From JAENVT01 sp031412355 (lineage in GTDB: Bacteria > Actinomycetota > Acidimicrobiia > Acidimicrobiales > Ilumatobacteraceae), in the NCBI GenBank assembly GCA_031412355.1, contig JANOCR010000075.1:1-27197 (forward strand): 27,197 nt of DNA, in the 5' to 3' direction. Made by a program: the position numbers and the translations under genes. The notes beneath the pieces are model-generated. The model had not been told where the DNA came from and did not search any database. It saw nothing but the letters and a program-made list of their open reading frames with translations. Below are positions 6,678 to 14,097 of this stretch, one piece after another. Each line of letters opens with the position of its first letter. The stretch's first letter is position 1.

Positions 6678-9600
6678 TCGACGCCCGCTTGGTGTGGCTC
6701 GGCTTCGTCAGGGTCGGACTGCCAGACCGTGTCGCCGGTCATCGTCACCAGAATCGTCGGGTCGGCCGGCTCGCTGATCGGCGCGTCGATCGAGAGCAGC
6801 GGGGCATCCGGACCACTGGCCACGCGGCGACGCCTCCACCGATTCACAGTCGCGGTGTCAAACCTGCTGACGCCGAGCGCGAGCAGCAACCACAGCAGCA
6901 ATTGACCGATCAGCGCCAGAGACCGCGACATCGCCGTGCGGTACTGCAGCGTGGCGGCGCCACCGGTCGTGATGTCGTAGCCGGTCGTGGCGCCGAAGGC
7001 GGGCCGGCCGGCTATCGACTGCGAGCCCACCACTAGAGACCATCGCCGGTCGACGCCGGTGGCCACGGTTACCGCGCCGGGCTCGGCGACGAACTGCGTG
7101 TCGTCGTTGTCGGCGGCTCCGATTGCCACCGGTGTGGCCAGCTGCGCCAACTCGAGGCGGGCGAGCGAATCGAACCCGGCCTGGCGTGTGGAATCCGCAT
7201 CGGCCGCCCCGAACTGGGCACGCGTGGGAATCCACGCGGTGTTCTCGTAGACGAGGAAGTTGAGCGGTCGTGTCAGCGGCGCGGCGAAGTCGAGTTGGTC
7301 GTCCAATGCATCGACCAGGCCATCGGGCAGCGGCAGTGGCTGGTCTACCGTGCTGATCGCGCCGTCGGCGATGGGCACGACGATGTAGCGAATCGCGTAC
7401 GGCGCGAGCAGCCGTCCACCGCGCAGCGTTGATTCGGTCGCGAGTTGTCTGATGACCTCGCCGACTTCGGCCTCGGCCTCCGACGGCCGGCCTGGCCATG
7501 CCTCGTACTGAGTCAATGGTCCGTCGTCGGTGATCGCGTAGCCGATACCCGGTTCCAACGTCCAGGCCGGCACCGGCATGACCCTGGGGTTGCCGATCCA
7601 CAGGATTCGATAATCGCCTTCGGGGGGATTCTCGGGGAACTGGCCGAGCACCGAAGTCAGCGTCAGCGTCGGCGTTTCCCAGCGCCCGGAGCTGATCGCG
7701 GCGACGCCCGGCAACACACCGATGCCGACCGCCGCAGCGGTCAGCAGGCCGAGCGGTTGCCGCCACCCGAACGAACCGGCCAACACGTCGTCCTGGAAGG
7801 CCGCAGCGATGCAGGCCGCCGACAGCGCCAGACCGACGGCGACGGGCGCCAGCAGAATCCCCGGCTCCGGCAGGCGAATGTCGAGACCACGATCGTCGAG
7901 CACTGCCAACCAGCCGAACGCCACGACGAGGCCGGCAGAACGAATGGCCCAGGTCAGTCGCCAGCTTCGGGCCACCAACGGTGCGACGAGCACAGGAAGG
8001 TACAAGGCGATAGACAGGATGCCAAACTGCCCAGTGCCCAGCCCGAAGCGCGCCAGGCGTGTCACGCCCAGGGCTCGGCTTCCACTTTCCCCAGCTGGAA
8101 GCCCATCGGCCACGGGCGCCGGAACACCAGCGATCAGGTCCCATCCGCTGCGGCCGAACAACGATGAGGCCCAAGGCAGGTTGGCGAGAAAGGCGATGAC
8201 CGATGCAGCCAGAGCTACAGCGATGGTGATGAGTGCCGAGCGCCACGAACCACCGGCCAGCAGCGTGGTGATGGCAAGAACCACTGCGATGGCCACCACC
8301 AGGAGCGCAAACGACGGGACGAACGCGAAGGTCACCGCAGTCAACAACGACAGTTGGCAGAGCATCCGCACACGACGGCGGGCAGGCACGGGCAGGTACT
8401 CGTCGGCGCGGCTGTCACCTCGGTTGGTCTCGGCATCGAACGACTCGATGCCCGCGCTGCGACGCAGAAGGTGCACAACCCACGGCGCCGTGGCGTAACA
8501 GGCGAGCGCTCCCCATCGACCGCTGGACATCAGTTGAGACGGCAGCGGAACGGCCGCGTAGACCACCAGAGCCGCGATCCTGGCGCGCGCCGTGGGGAAC
8601 AGTCCGGCCAGTCGCCAGATTCCGAGATAGCCGACCAACAGCAAGCCGAGCACACCGACGGTGTGCAGCAGACCCATGTGGAACAATGTGGCGGTGCTGG
8701 CCAGCGCAGTGAGCGCCACGCCTGTGGGCACCGGAGTGGTCGCGCCCAACCCATGCCCCCACCATCCAGACCGGTAGTCGGTGAGCATGGCTCGCGGGCT
8801 GACCGGCAATCGTAGGAACTCACCGAACGCCGGGATGCCGCCAAGGAGGTGGCGACTGCCGAACAACAGGGCGACGAGCACGGCGATCCACGCGAACATC
8901 GGCGCCGACCCCGCGGTTTGGCGCCATCGGCGCTCGATCGAGTTCTCGCCGCGCGAAGGGCGCATGTCGCGGCTGCGCAAGTACGCCGAGACTCGAGCCG
9001 AGCCGCGCAACTGCAGTCCGGCTATCTCGCCGTCCGGTACTCGGCGCAGAGCACGAACGTCGCGGCGCCGAACGATGATGCCGGGGATACGCGGCACCAG
9101 GCCGCACATCGCGCGGAACGATGCCCAAGCCTCGCGGGGCTTGCCGGAGAAGACCCCGACGACGAGTTCGGACAGGGTCACGAAGAACAGTTGGACGGCC
9201 AGCAGCGGCAAGCGACGCGCACCTGTGAGCGTGGCGATCGAGCGCATGCGGTGCCGCGCCTGCAGCAACGCCGGGCGCAGATCTGCGCGACGCTCCGACA
9301 ATGCCTCGCGGTGTCGGGCACGTGCTGCCGGGACCACGACTACACGGGCCCCACCCAGGTGGGCTCGCCAGCAGATGTCGACATCGTCGCCGTAGAAGTC
9401 GATCGCCGTGTCGAAGCCGGCTATCGCCCTGAACAGATCGGCGCGGATCATGAGGCATGCCGACGGCAGGGCGAACACATCGCGCACCGCGTCGTGTTGC
9501 TCCTGATCGACCTCGCCCTCTTCGACGAACGAGTCGATCTCGCCAAAGCGGTCGACGCCCAGGCCGACGTGCTGCAACACGCCCGGGTCGTCCCACGCAA

Positions 9601-9976
9601 CGAGCTTCGGGCCGACGATCCCCGCGTTCGATCGATACAGCTCCTCGACCATCAGCCGTATGGCGCCCGAATCCATCGCTACGTCGTCATGCAGGAAGCA
9701 GAAAAAGCCGTTGTCGCCTTCGACCAGGCGCAGCACCTCGTTGGCGACGGCGCCGTAGCCGATGGTGTTGCCGACCGCTCGGACGAAGGCGTTCGGAACC
9801 CGTTGACGAACCCTGTCGGGCACGTCGCCCGGCTCGCCGACGATCAGGAACAAGCTCCTGAGATTGGCGTAGTCCTGATCTGCCAAGCCGTCGAGTACCT
9901 CGTCGAACCAATCGCCCGGATTGAAAACCACCATCACGGCCACGACGGGCGGGGCGAGTTGGTTGGCGGGTTCCAC
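6674..9976 (-). CDS. Giant GT2 glycosyltransferase fused to polytopic membrane and exported domains
   Basis: An 1100-residue fusion. Residues about 10-250 form a GT-A family 2 glycosyltransferase: the VVFNPGDWF start, an HDD metal-binding motif (96-98) and the late GDDVDICWR motif (196-204), equivalent to the ED/W region that carries the catalytic base. A helix at about 255-276 follows, then a second polytopic membrane block from about 360 to 790, then a soluble, probably extracytoplasmic domain, and a final helix near the C-terminus (SLALIGQLLLWLLLALG) before a short cytoplasmic tail. This architecture, followed by DUF5719, is a conserved actinobacterial pair of unknown product, probably for cell-wall or surface polysaccharide. 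The start is GTG 9976, chosen because TAGCCT lies 9 nt upstream and the GT-A fold begins right after. It is the first gene of a three-gene operon. Confidence 0.88.
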   Translation of the reverse strand: MEPANQLAPPVVAVMVVFNPGDWFDEVLDGLADQDYANLRSLFLIVGEPGDVPDRVRQRVPNAFVRAVGNTIGYGAVANEVLRLVEGDNGFFCFLHDDVAMDSGAIRLMVEELYRSNAGIVGPKLVAWDDPGVLQHVGLGVDRFGEIDSFVEEGEVDQEQHDAVRDVFALPSACLMIRADLFRAIAGFDTAIDFYGDDVDICWRAHLGGARVVVVPAARARHREALSERRADLRPALLQARHRMRSIATLTGARRLPLLAVQLFFVTLSELVVGVFSGKPREAWASFRAMCGLVPRIPGIIVRRRDVRALRRVPDGEIAGLQLRGSARVSAYLRSRDMRPSRGENSIERRWRQTAGSAPMFAWIAVLVALLFGSRHLLGGIPAFGEFLRLPVSPRAMLTDYRSGWWGHGLGATTPVPTGVALTALASTATLFHMGLLHTVGVLGLLLVGYLGIWRLAGLFPTARARIAALVVYAAVPLPSQLMSSGRWGALACYATAPWVVHLLRRSAGIESFDAETNRGDSRADEYLPVPARRRVRMLCQLSLLTAVTFAFVPSFALLVVAIAVVLAITTLLAGGSWRSALITIAVALAASVIAFLANLPWASSLFGRSGWDLIAGVPAPVADGLPAGESGSRALGVTRLARFGLGTGQFGILSIALYLPVLVAPLVARSWRLTWAIRSAGLVVAFGWLAVLDDRGLDIRLPEPGILLAPVAVGLALSAACIAAAFQDDVLAGSFGWRQPLGLLTAAAVGIGVLPGVAAISSGRWETPTLTLTSVLGQFPENPPEGDYRILWIGNPRVMPVPAWTLEPGIGYAITDDGPLTQYEAWPGRPSEAEAEVGEVIRQLATESTLRGGRLLAPYAIRYIVVPIADGAISTVDQPLPLPDGLVDALDDQLDFAAPLTRPLNFLVYENTAWIPTRAQFGAADADSTRQAGFDSLARLELAQLATPVAIGAADNDDTQFVAEPGAVTVATGVDRRWSLVVGSQSIAGRPAFGATTGYDITTGGAATLQYRTAMSRSLALIGQLLLWLLLALGVSRFDTATVNRWRRRRVASGPDAPLLSIDAPISEPADPTILVTMTGDTVWQSDPDEAEPHQAGVE

Positions 9977-9985
9977 GAGGTTGCC

Positions 9986-9991
9986 AGGCTA
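9986..9991 (-). promoter_or_regulatory. -10-like hexamer TAGCCT for the GT2-DUF5719-thioredoxin operon
   Basis: TAGCCT on the minus strand precedes the GTG at 9976 by 9 nt. The identical hexamer at 9-10 nt occurs before three other genes here (starts 10551, 12990, 17770). No ribosome-binding site lies between, so a leaderless mRNA is likely. Confidence 0.5.
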
Positions 9992-10052
9992 CTTGCAGGG
10001 AGACCGCCAGCGCAGGCACTGCCGTATCCCGGGGCGACTTGGGCAGTAGTGC

Positions 10053-10081
10053 TTGCAATAGTTAGCAATGTGCGGTATATT
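10053..10081 (+). promoter_or_regulatory. Leaderless promoter TTGCAA-17-TATATT of the phasin-like gene
   Basis: A -35 hexamer TTGCAA (10053-10058), a 17-bp spacer and a -10 hexamer TATATT (10076-10081) are followed by just 6 nt and the ATG at 10088. This is one of the closest matches to the sigma-70/HrdB-type consensus in the window and suggests strong expression from an mRNA starting at the start codon. The local sequence is AT-rich compared with its surroundings. Confidence 0.75.
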
Positions 10082-10087
10082 GGTTGC

Positions 10088-10501
10088 ATGTTCAAACTCC
10101 CCGAGTTCCCCGCAGTTGATTTCACCAAGTTCGACCTCGATGCGCTCCGCAACTTCGACTTCGCCAAGTACGTGCCGGCCGTCAAATTCCCGACCGGCGA
10201 CCTGCCAGGCGTAGAAATGCCGAACATCGACGTCACCAAGCTCACCGACGCAGTTCGCGACGCTGCCTACCTGACAGTCGGAATCGGCGTTGCTGCCATC
10301 GAGCAGGCACAGGCCCGCCGACGCGAACTGATCACCACGATCAGCGACGGTTTCGAGGCCGGCAAGATCCAACTCGACACGGTCGTCGACAAGATCGAGG
10401 CGATTCTGCCGGAGAAGGCAGCCGCCTTGTTCGGTCAGGCTCGCGAGATGACCGACGCGGCACGCAATCAGGTTCTCGAGCTCATTCGCAGCGCTGCCTG
10501 A
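10088..10501 (+). CDS. Small phasin/HBHA-like helical protein
   Basis: A 137-residue protein without membrane helix or signal peptide. The N-terminal half is rich in Phe, Pro and Asp and contains an imperfect duplication: FPAVDFTKFD (residues 7-16) resembles MPNIDVTKLTD (44-54). The C-terminal half is a long amphipathic helix region (about 52-137) with AAYLTVGIGVAAIEQAQ and a charged ARRRELI segment, reminiscent of phasin-like granule proteins and mycobacterial HBHA. That resemblance is in character only; I recognise no named family with certainty. The open frame extends far upstream, but the true start is set at 10088 by the promoter ending 6 nt before it. Its strong promoter suggests an abundant structural protein. 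Confidence 0.7.
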   Translation: MFKLPEFPAVDFTKFDLDALRNFDFAKYVPAVKFPTGDLPGVEMPNIDVTKLTDAVRDAAYLTVGIGVAAIEQAQARRRELITTISDGFEAGKIQLDTVVDKIEAILPEKAAALFGQAREMTDAARNQVLELIRSAA

Positions 10502-10540
10502 TTGACATGGTCCCTCTCAGAGGGGTACTGCCGCTAGCCT
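10502..10540 (+). promoter_or_regulatory. Promoter region of the flippase gene with TTGACA, a 13-bp palindrome and TAGCCT
   Basis: TTGACA (10502-10507) overlaps the stop codon of the preceding gene. A perfect inverted repeat CCCTCT-C-AGAGGG follows (10512-10524), then TAGCCT (10535-10540), 10 nt before the GTG at 10551. TTGACA and TAGCCT are 27 bp apart, too far for one standard promoter. TAGCCT may therefore act alone as the -10 of a leaderless transcript, and the palindrome may be an operator. Confidence 0.4.
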
Positions 10541-10550
10541 CGCTGGTCTG

Positions 10551-11894
10551 GTGGACCCCTCTGAGACACATCGCTCAAGCGAAACCCAGCGATCTGGGCG
10601 AGTTCCTCTGCCGGAGGGCACCCTTCCGGTAGGGATCGGTCTGTTGATCGCCGGTGTCACCAGCTATCTGTTCTTGAAGGTCGCCAAGGTGGCCCTCGGC
10701 AGCGACGAGGCGGTACAGCCCATCGCCAGCCTGTGGATCGCCACGTTCGCCTTGGCCCCAGGCTTCTTCCTGCCGCTCGAGCAGGAACTTGCCCGCACAC
10801 TGGCCCATCGCCGGGCCATCGGCCAGGGCGGTCAACCGGTGGTCGCCCGAGTGCGAACACTCGGCATCGGTCTCGCCGCAATCGTTACGATTGCAGCGCT
10901 CGCGGCCAGCCCGTTGATCGTCAGCGGATACTTCGACGGCGACTGGGTGCTGATGCTCGCGCTGATCCTGGCGTTCTCGGCGTACGCCCCCGCCCACCTG
11001 TCACGTGGCATCGCCAGCGGCAACGGTCGATTCAACGCCTACGCGATCGTGATGGGCGCAGACGGTGCGGTACGCATCGTGCTGTGCGCCGCTCTGGCCG
11101 TCCTCGGCGTCAAGACCGTCGGGCTGTACGGCTTCGCCGTCGCCCTGTCACCCGTTCCGGGGGTGCTGTGGGTCAAGGCCCACGGATCCCTGCGCACCGA
11201 GCCCGGTCCCGAGTCGTCGTGGGCCGAGGTCACGCCGAACCTCGGTTGGCTCCTGCTCGGCTCTGTGTTCGCCGCAGCGTTGGTCAACGCCGGTCCTCTG
11301 GCAGCCACACTGCTGGCCAACGACGCACAGAAAGAAGCGGTCACACGGTTCACATACGGCGTGCTTCTGGCGCGAATTCCGTTGTTCCTGTTCCAGGCTG
11401 TGCAGGCCGCCCTGCTTCCGCGTCTCTCGCGGCTCGCCGCGCGCAACGAGATCGCCGAGTTTCGATCCGGATTCGCGCGGCTCATGAAGCTCGTGCTCGT
11501 CGTCGGCGTCGTGGGAACTGCCGGTGCGTTCCTGCTCGGGCCGTTGGTCATCGAACGGTTCTACGACGCCACCTTGAGCCGCAAGACGATGGCCATGCTG
11601 GCGCTCGGGAGTGCCATTTACATGGTCGCCCTGGCGATCGCCCAGGCCGTGATCGCCTTGCGCGGACACGCCCTCGTGGCCCTCGGCTGGGCCTTCGGCG
11701 CTCTCACCTTCGTCGTGGTGACCTGGGTCAGTTCCGACGAACTGTTCCGCAGGGTCGAACTCGGTCTGGTCGCCTCGTCATTCGCATCATTGTGCGTGTT
11801 CGCCCTGGCGCTGCGATCACGCCTCGCCAGCGGCGACCTGCCATCGGGACAGTCCGTCATGGATGCGATCAACAACATGCCGTTGGAGACCTGA
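10551..11894 (+). CDS. Wzx/MATE-like polysaccharide flippase
   Basis: A 447-residue integral membrane protein with about 12-14 hydrophobic helices starting near residue 25 (LPVGIGLLIAGVTSYLFLKV). Features typical of the MOP (Wzx/MurJ/MATE) exporter superfamily include RGIASGNGRFNAYA in the middle of the protein and the FLFQAVQAALLPRLSRLAA segment, which resembles the 'P-R-L' motif of the second half. Such proteins flip undecaprenyl-linked oligosaccharides to the outer face of the membrane. Neighbouring glycosyltransferases and gmd support a role in surface glycan export. The GTG at 10551 is chosen because TAGCCT precedes it by 10 nt and the short polar N-terminus fits. It converges on gmd with an 8-bp gap. 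Confidence 0.8.
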   Translation: MDPSETHRSSETQRSGRVPLPEGTLPVGIGLLIAGVTSYLFLKVAKVALGSDEAVQPIASLWIATFALAPGFFLPLEQELARTLAHRRAIGQGGQPVVARVRTLGIGLAAIVTIAALAASPLIVSGYFDGDWVLMLALILAFSAYAPAHLSRGIASGNGRFNAYAIVMGADGAVRIVLCAALAVLGVKTVGLYGFAVALSPVPGVLWVKAHGSLRTEPGPESSWAEVTPNLGWLLLGSVFAAALVNAGPLAATLLANDAQKEAVTRFTYGVLLARIPLFLFQAVQAALLPRLSRLAARNEIAEFRSGFARLMKLVLVVGVVGTAGAFLLGPLVIERFYDATLSRKTMAMLALGSAIYMVALAIAQAVIALRGHALVALGWAFGALTFVVVTWVSSDELFRRVELGLVASSFASLCVFALALRSRLASGDLPSGQSVMDAINNMPLET

Positions 11895-11902
11895 GCCTGG
11901 AT

Positions 11903-12892
11903 TCAGCTGCGACGAGCCTTGTCTGACTCGACTCGCAGGTCGTTGGCCACCATCATCCTGATCAGTTCCGGGAACGCCACCTCGGGTTCCCAGCCCAACT
12001 GGGTGCGAGCCTTCGAGGGATCGCCGATCAGCAGGTCGACCTCGGCGGGGCGGAAGAACTTCGGATCCTGGCGCACATAGTCTCGCCAGTTCTCGATTCC
12101 AACCTCGGCGAACGACAAGCGGACGAGGTCTTCGATGCTGTACGCCTTGCCGGTGGCGACGACGTAGTCGTCGGGCTGATCTTGCTGCAACATCAACCAC
12201 ATCGCTTTGACGTAGTCGCCGGCGTAGCCCCAGTCGCGCTTCGAGTCGAGGTTGCCGAGCACGATCTCGGTCTGCAGGCCGAGCTTGATCCTGGCAACTG
12301 CGTTGGTGACCTTGCGGGTGACGAACTCGAGGCCGCGCCGCGGACCTTCGTGATTGAACAAGATGCCGCTGCACGCGAACAGGCCGTAGCTCTCGCGATA
12401 GTTGACCACGATGTCGTGGCCGAACACCTTGGCGCAGCCGTACGGGGACCGGGGGTGAAAGGGCGTGCGCTCGGTCTGCGGTGTTTCGCGGACCTTGCCG
12501 AACATCTCGCTGCTGCTGGCCTGGTAGAAGCGGATCGGATTGTTCTCGGCGCCGCCCACCATGCGGATTGCTTCGAGCATGCGCAGCACGCCGGTACCGG
12601 TGATGTTGGCAGTGAGCTCAGCCTGGTTGAAGCTCAGCGCCACGAACGAGATCGCGCCGAGGTTGTACACCTCGTCGGGCTGCGTCGAGTCGAGCGCCTT
12701 GACGAGCGACGGCAGATCGGCGAGATCACCGGGAACGGGCTCGACGTACGGGAACTCGTCGCGCATCATGGTCATCCGCGGGTTGTTCTGACCTTTGACC
12801 ATGCCGAAGACCTCGTAACCCTTCGAATGAAGGTACTCGGCGAGGTGCTGGCCGTCTTGACCTGTAACACCGGTGATGAACGCGCGAGGCAT
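11903..12892 (-). CDS. gmd: GDP-mannose 4,6-dehydratase
   Basis: A 329-residue extended SDR enzyme converting GDP-D-mannose to GDP-4-keto-6-deoxy-D-mannose, the precursor of GDP-fucose, GDP-rhamnose and related sugars. Diagnostic motifs: the NADP-binding ITGVTGQDG (Gly8, Gly11, Gly14), FYQASSSEMFG with catalytic Ser/Glu (about 127-129), the YGCAK Tyr151/Lys155 pair, FNHEGPRRG, LGNLDSKRDWGYAGDYV, and the C-terminal KFFRPAEVDLLIGDPSKA block. All catalytic residues are present. The ATG at 12892 is supported by AAGGA 8 nt upstream, one of the few clear ribosome-binding sites in the window. No GDP-fucose synthase with an intact active site is seen nearby; the only other SDR protein (15046-15942) is degenerate. 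Confidence 0.95.
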   Translation of the reverse strand: MPRAFITGVTGQDGQHLAEYLHSKGYEVFGMVKGQNNPRMTMMRDEFPYVEPVPGDLADLPSLVKALDSTQPDEVYNLGAISFVALSFNQAELTANITGTGVLRMLEAIRMVGGAENNPIRFYQASSSEMFGKVRETPQTERTPFHPRSPYGCAKVFGHDIVVNYRESYGLFACSGILFNHEGPRRGLEFVTRKVTNAVARIKLGLQTEIVLGNLDSKRDWGYAGDYVKAMWLMLQQDQPDDYVVATGKAYSIEDLVRLSFAEVGIENWRDYVRQDPKFFRPAEVDLLIGDPSKARTQLGWEPEVAFPELIRMMVANDLRVESDKARRS

Positions 12893-12900
12893 GCTGGCAA

Positions 12901-12942
12901 TCCTTCGGAGGGTTGGGCCGTAAAGCGGGACACGGCAGTCTA
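12901..12942 (-). promoter_or_regulatory. gmd promoter element and ribosome-binding site
   Basis: On the minus strand TAGACT (12942 to 12937) is a plausible -10. A leader of roughly 35-40 nt follows, with AAGGA (12905 to 12901) 8 nt before the ATG at 12892. Unlike most operon heads here, gmd therefore appears to use a leadered, Shine-Dalgarno-dependent start. Confidence 0.45.
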
Positions 12943-12973
12943 TGGCTTTCGGGCTCCGTCTGGCGTCAACGGC

Positions 12974-12979
12974 TAGCCT
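12974..12979 (+). promoter_or_regulatory. -10-like hexamer TAGCCT for the GT4-cofD operon
   Basis: TAGCCTCG begins at 12974 and the ATG at 12990 follows TAGCCT by 10 nt. The same eight bases and spacing occur before the flippase start at 10551. It sits back-to-back with the gmd promoter in a 97-bp divergent region. Confidence 0.5.
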
Positions 12980-12989
12980 CGGCCTGCCC

Positions 12990-14084
12990 ATGAACCCACT
13001 GCGCGTCGCCTTCGATGTCGGCCCACTGGCCGGGCCACGCACCGGGGTCGGGCACGCGGTCGCGGCAATGCACGACTCGCTCGTCGACGTCGCTGATCTA
13101 GAGCTGGTCGAGTATGTCGTCTCGTTCCGATCCCGCCTACCCACCGGCACGCGCCGGTTGCCACTTCCTGCTCTGGTCGCCCACCGGCTCTGGGCCATGG
13201 CCGACCGGCCTCGGGTCGACCGGTTCCTCGCCCGCCCTGATGTCGTGCATGGCACCAACTACGTCGTGCCTCCATGTCGGGCCCCACAGGTCGTCTCGGT
13301 CTACGACTGCTGGTTTCTTCGGCATCCGGCGCTTGCCAGCGGTGCGGTTCACCAGGCCGGGCGCGTCCTGCGACGGGCCATCCAGCGCGGGGCGACCGTT
13401 CATGCCAGTTCCGCATCGACCGCAGCGGAGATCGCCGAACTGTTTCCCGGTGCCCGAGTGGCAACGATTCCGCTGGCTGCTCTGCCTGTGCCTCCCGCAT
13501 CCAAAAGTCCACCCATCCCTGCACTCGTCGGTCGTCCGTTCATCGCCGCAGTCGGCACGCTCGAGCGACGCAAGAACCTGCCCACCCTGATCGAGGCGTT
13601 CGGGATGCTGGCCACCGAGGACCAGCACATCCTGCTGGTACTGGCGGGTGCCGATGGCGATGATCGGCCGGCGATCAACGCGGCTATCGACGGTCTGGAC
13701 CATGCCGTCGCGAGGCGAGTGGTGATGACCGGCCGTGTCGACGAATCGGCTCGATCATGGCTGCTGCACAACGCAACCGTGCTGGCGTATCCGTCGCTCG
13801 ACGAAGGGTTCGGCTTCCCGTTGCTCGATGCCATGCAGGTCGGGGTCCCCATCGCTGCCAGCAACCGCGGCAGCATCCCCGAAGTGTGCGGCGCGGCCGG
13901 CCTGCTGTGCGATGCCGACGACACCATCGCCTTGGCCACCAACCTCTCGAGCGCGGCATTCGACGACCGCGTGCGCGCCCAACTGCGGGCCGCCGCCACC
14001 ACCCAACTGGCGTCTTTCTCGTGGCAGCGATGCGCGACTGATCTGACGGCGCTCTATCGACGCTTGGCCGGTGAAACAGCGTGA
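12990..14084 (+). CDS. GT4-family glycosyltransferase
   Basis: A 364-residue GT-B fold glycosyltransferase of family 4. The N-terminal domain begins LRVAFDVGPL and has the GVG loop for acceptor or donor phosphate; the C-terminal donor domain contains FIAAVGTLERRKNLPTLIEA and the nucleotide-sugar motif DEGFGFPLLDAM, where Asp stands in for the second Glu of the usual E-x7-E. It probably adds a sugar, for example mannose or a 6-deoxysugar from GDP, to a lipid-linked glycan. The frame extends 16 codons upstream, but the ATG at 12990 fits best with the TAGCCT 10 nt before it. The next gene is cofD, 13 bp downstream, so the two are probably co-transcribed. Donor and acceptor are unknown. Confidence 0.88.
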   Translation: MNPLRVAFDVGPLAGPRTGVGHAVAAMHDSLVDVADLELVEYVVSFRSRLPTGTRRLPLPALVAHRLWAMADRPRVDRFLARPDVVHGTNYVVPPCRAPQVVSVYDCWFLRHPALASGAVHQAGRVLRRAIQRGATVHASSASTAAEIAELFPGARVATIPLAALPVPPASKSPPIPALVGRPFIAAVGTLERRKNLPTLIEAFGMLATEDQHILLVLAGADGDDRPAINAAIDGLDHAVARRVVMTGRVDESARSWLLHNATVLAYPSLDEGFGFPLLDAMQVGVPIAASNRGSIPEVCGAAGLLCDADDTIALATNLSSAAFDDRVRAQLRAAATTQLASFSWQRCATDLTALYRRLAGETA

Positions 14085-14097
14085 CGCGGCTGCGGCC

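Noticed and set aside
5127..6905. 592-codon open frame on the plus strand
   Set aside because: It is antisense to the DUF5719 gene and spans both gene ends. Composition is Arg/His-rich and there is no recognisable motif.
8849..10087. Long N-terminal extension of the phasin-like gene
   Set aside because: The extension is antisense to the GT2 gene and would place the strong promoter at 10053-10081 inside the coding region. The ATG at 10088 follows that promoter directly.
10512..10524. CCCTCT-C-AGAGGG as an intrinsic terminator of the phasin-like gene
   Set aside because: A one-base centre cannot form a stable hairpin loop without losing pairs, and no T-run follows.
11895..11902. Terminator between the convergent flippase and gmd genes
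   Set aside because: Only 8 bp separate the stops and no inverted repeat with a T-run was found. The same holds for the 6-bp gap at 23463-23468.
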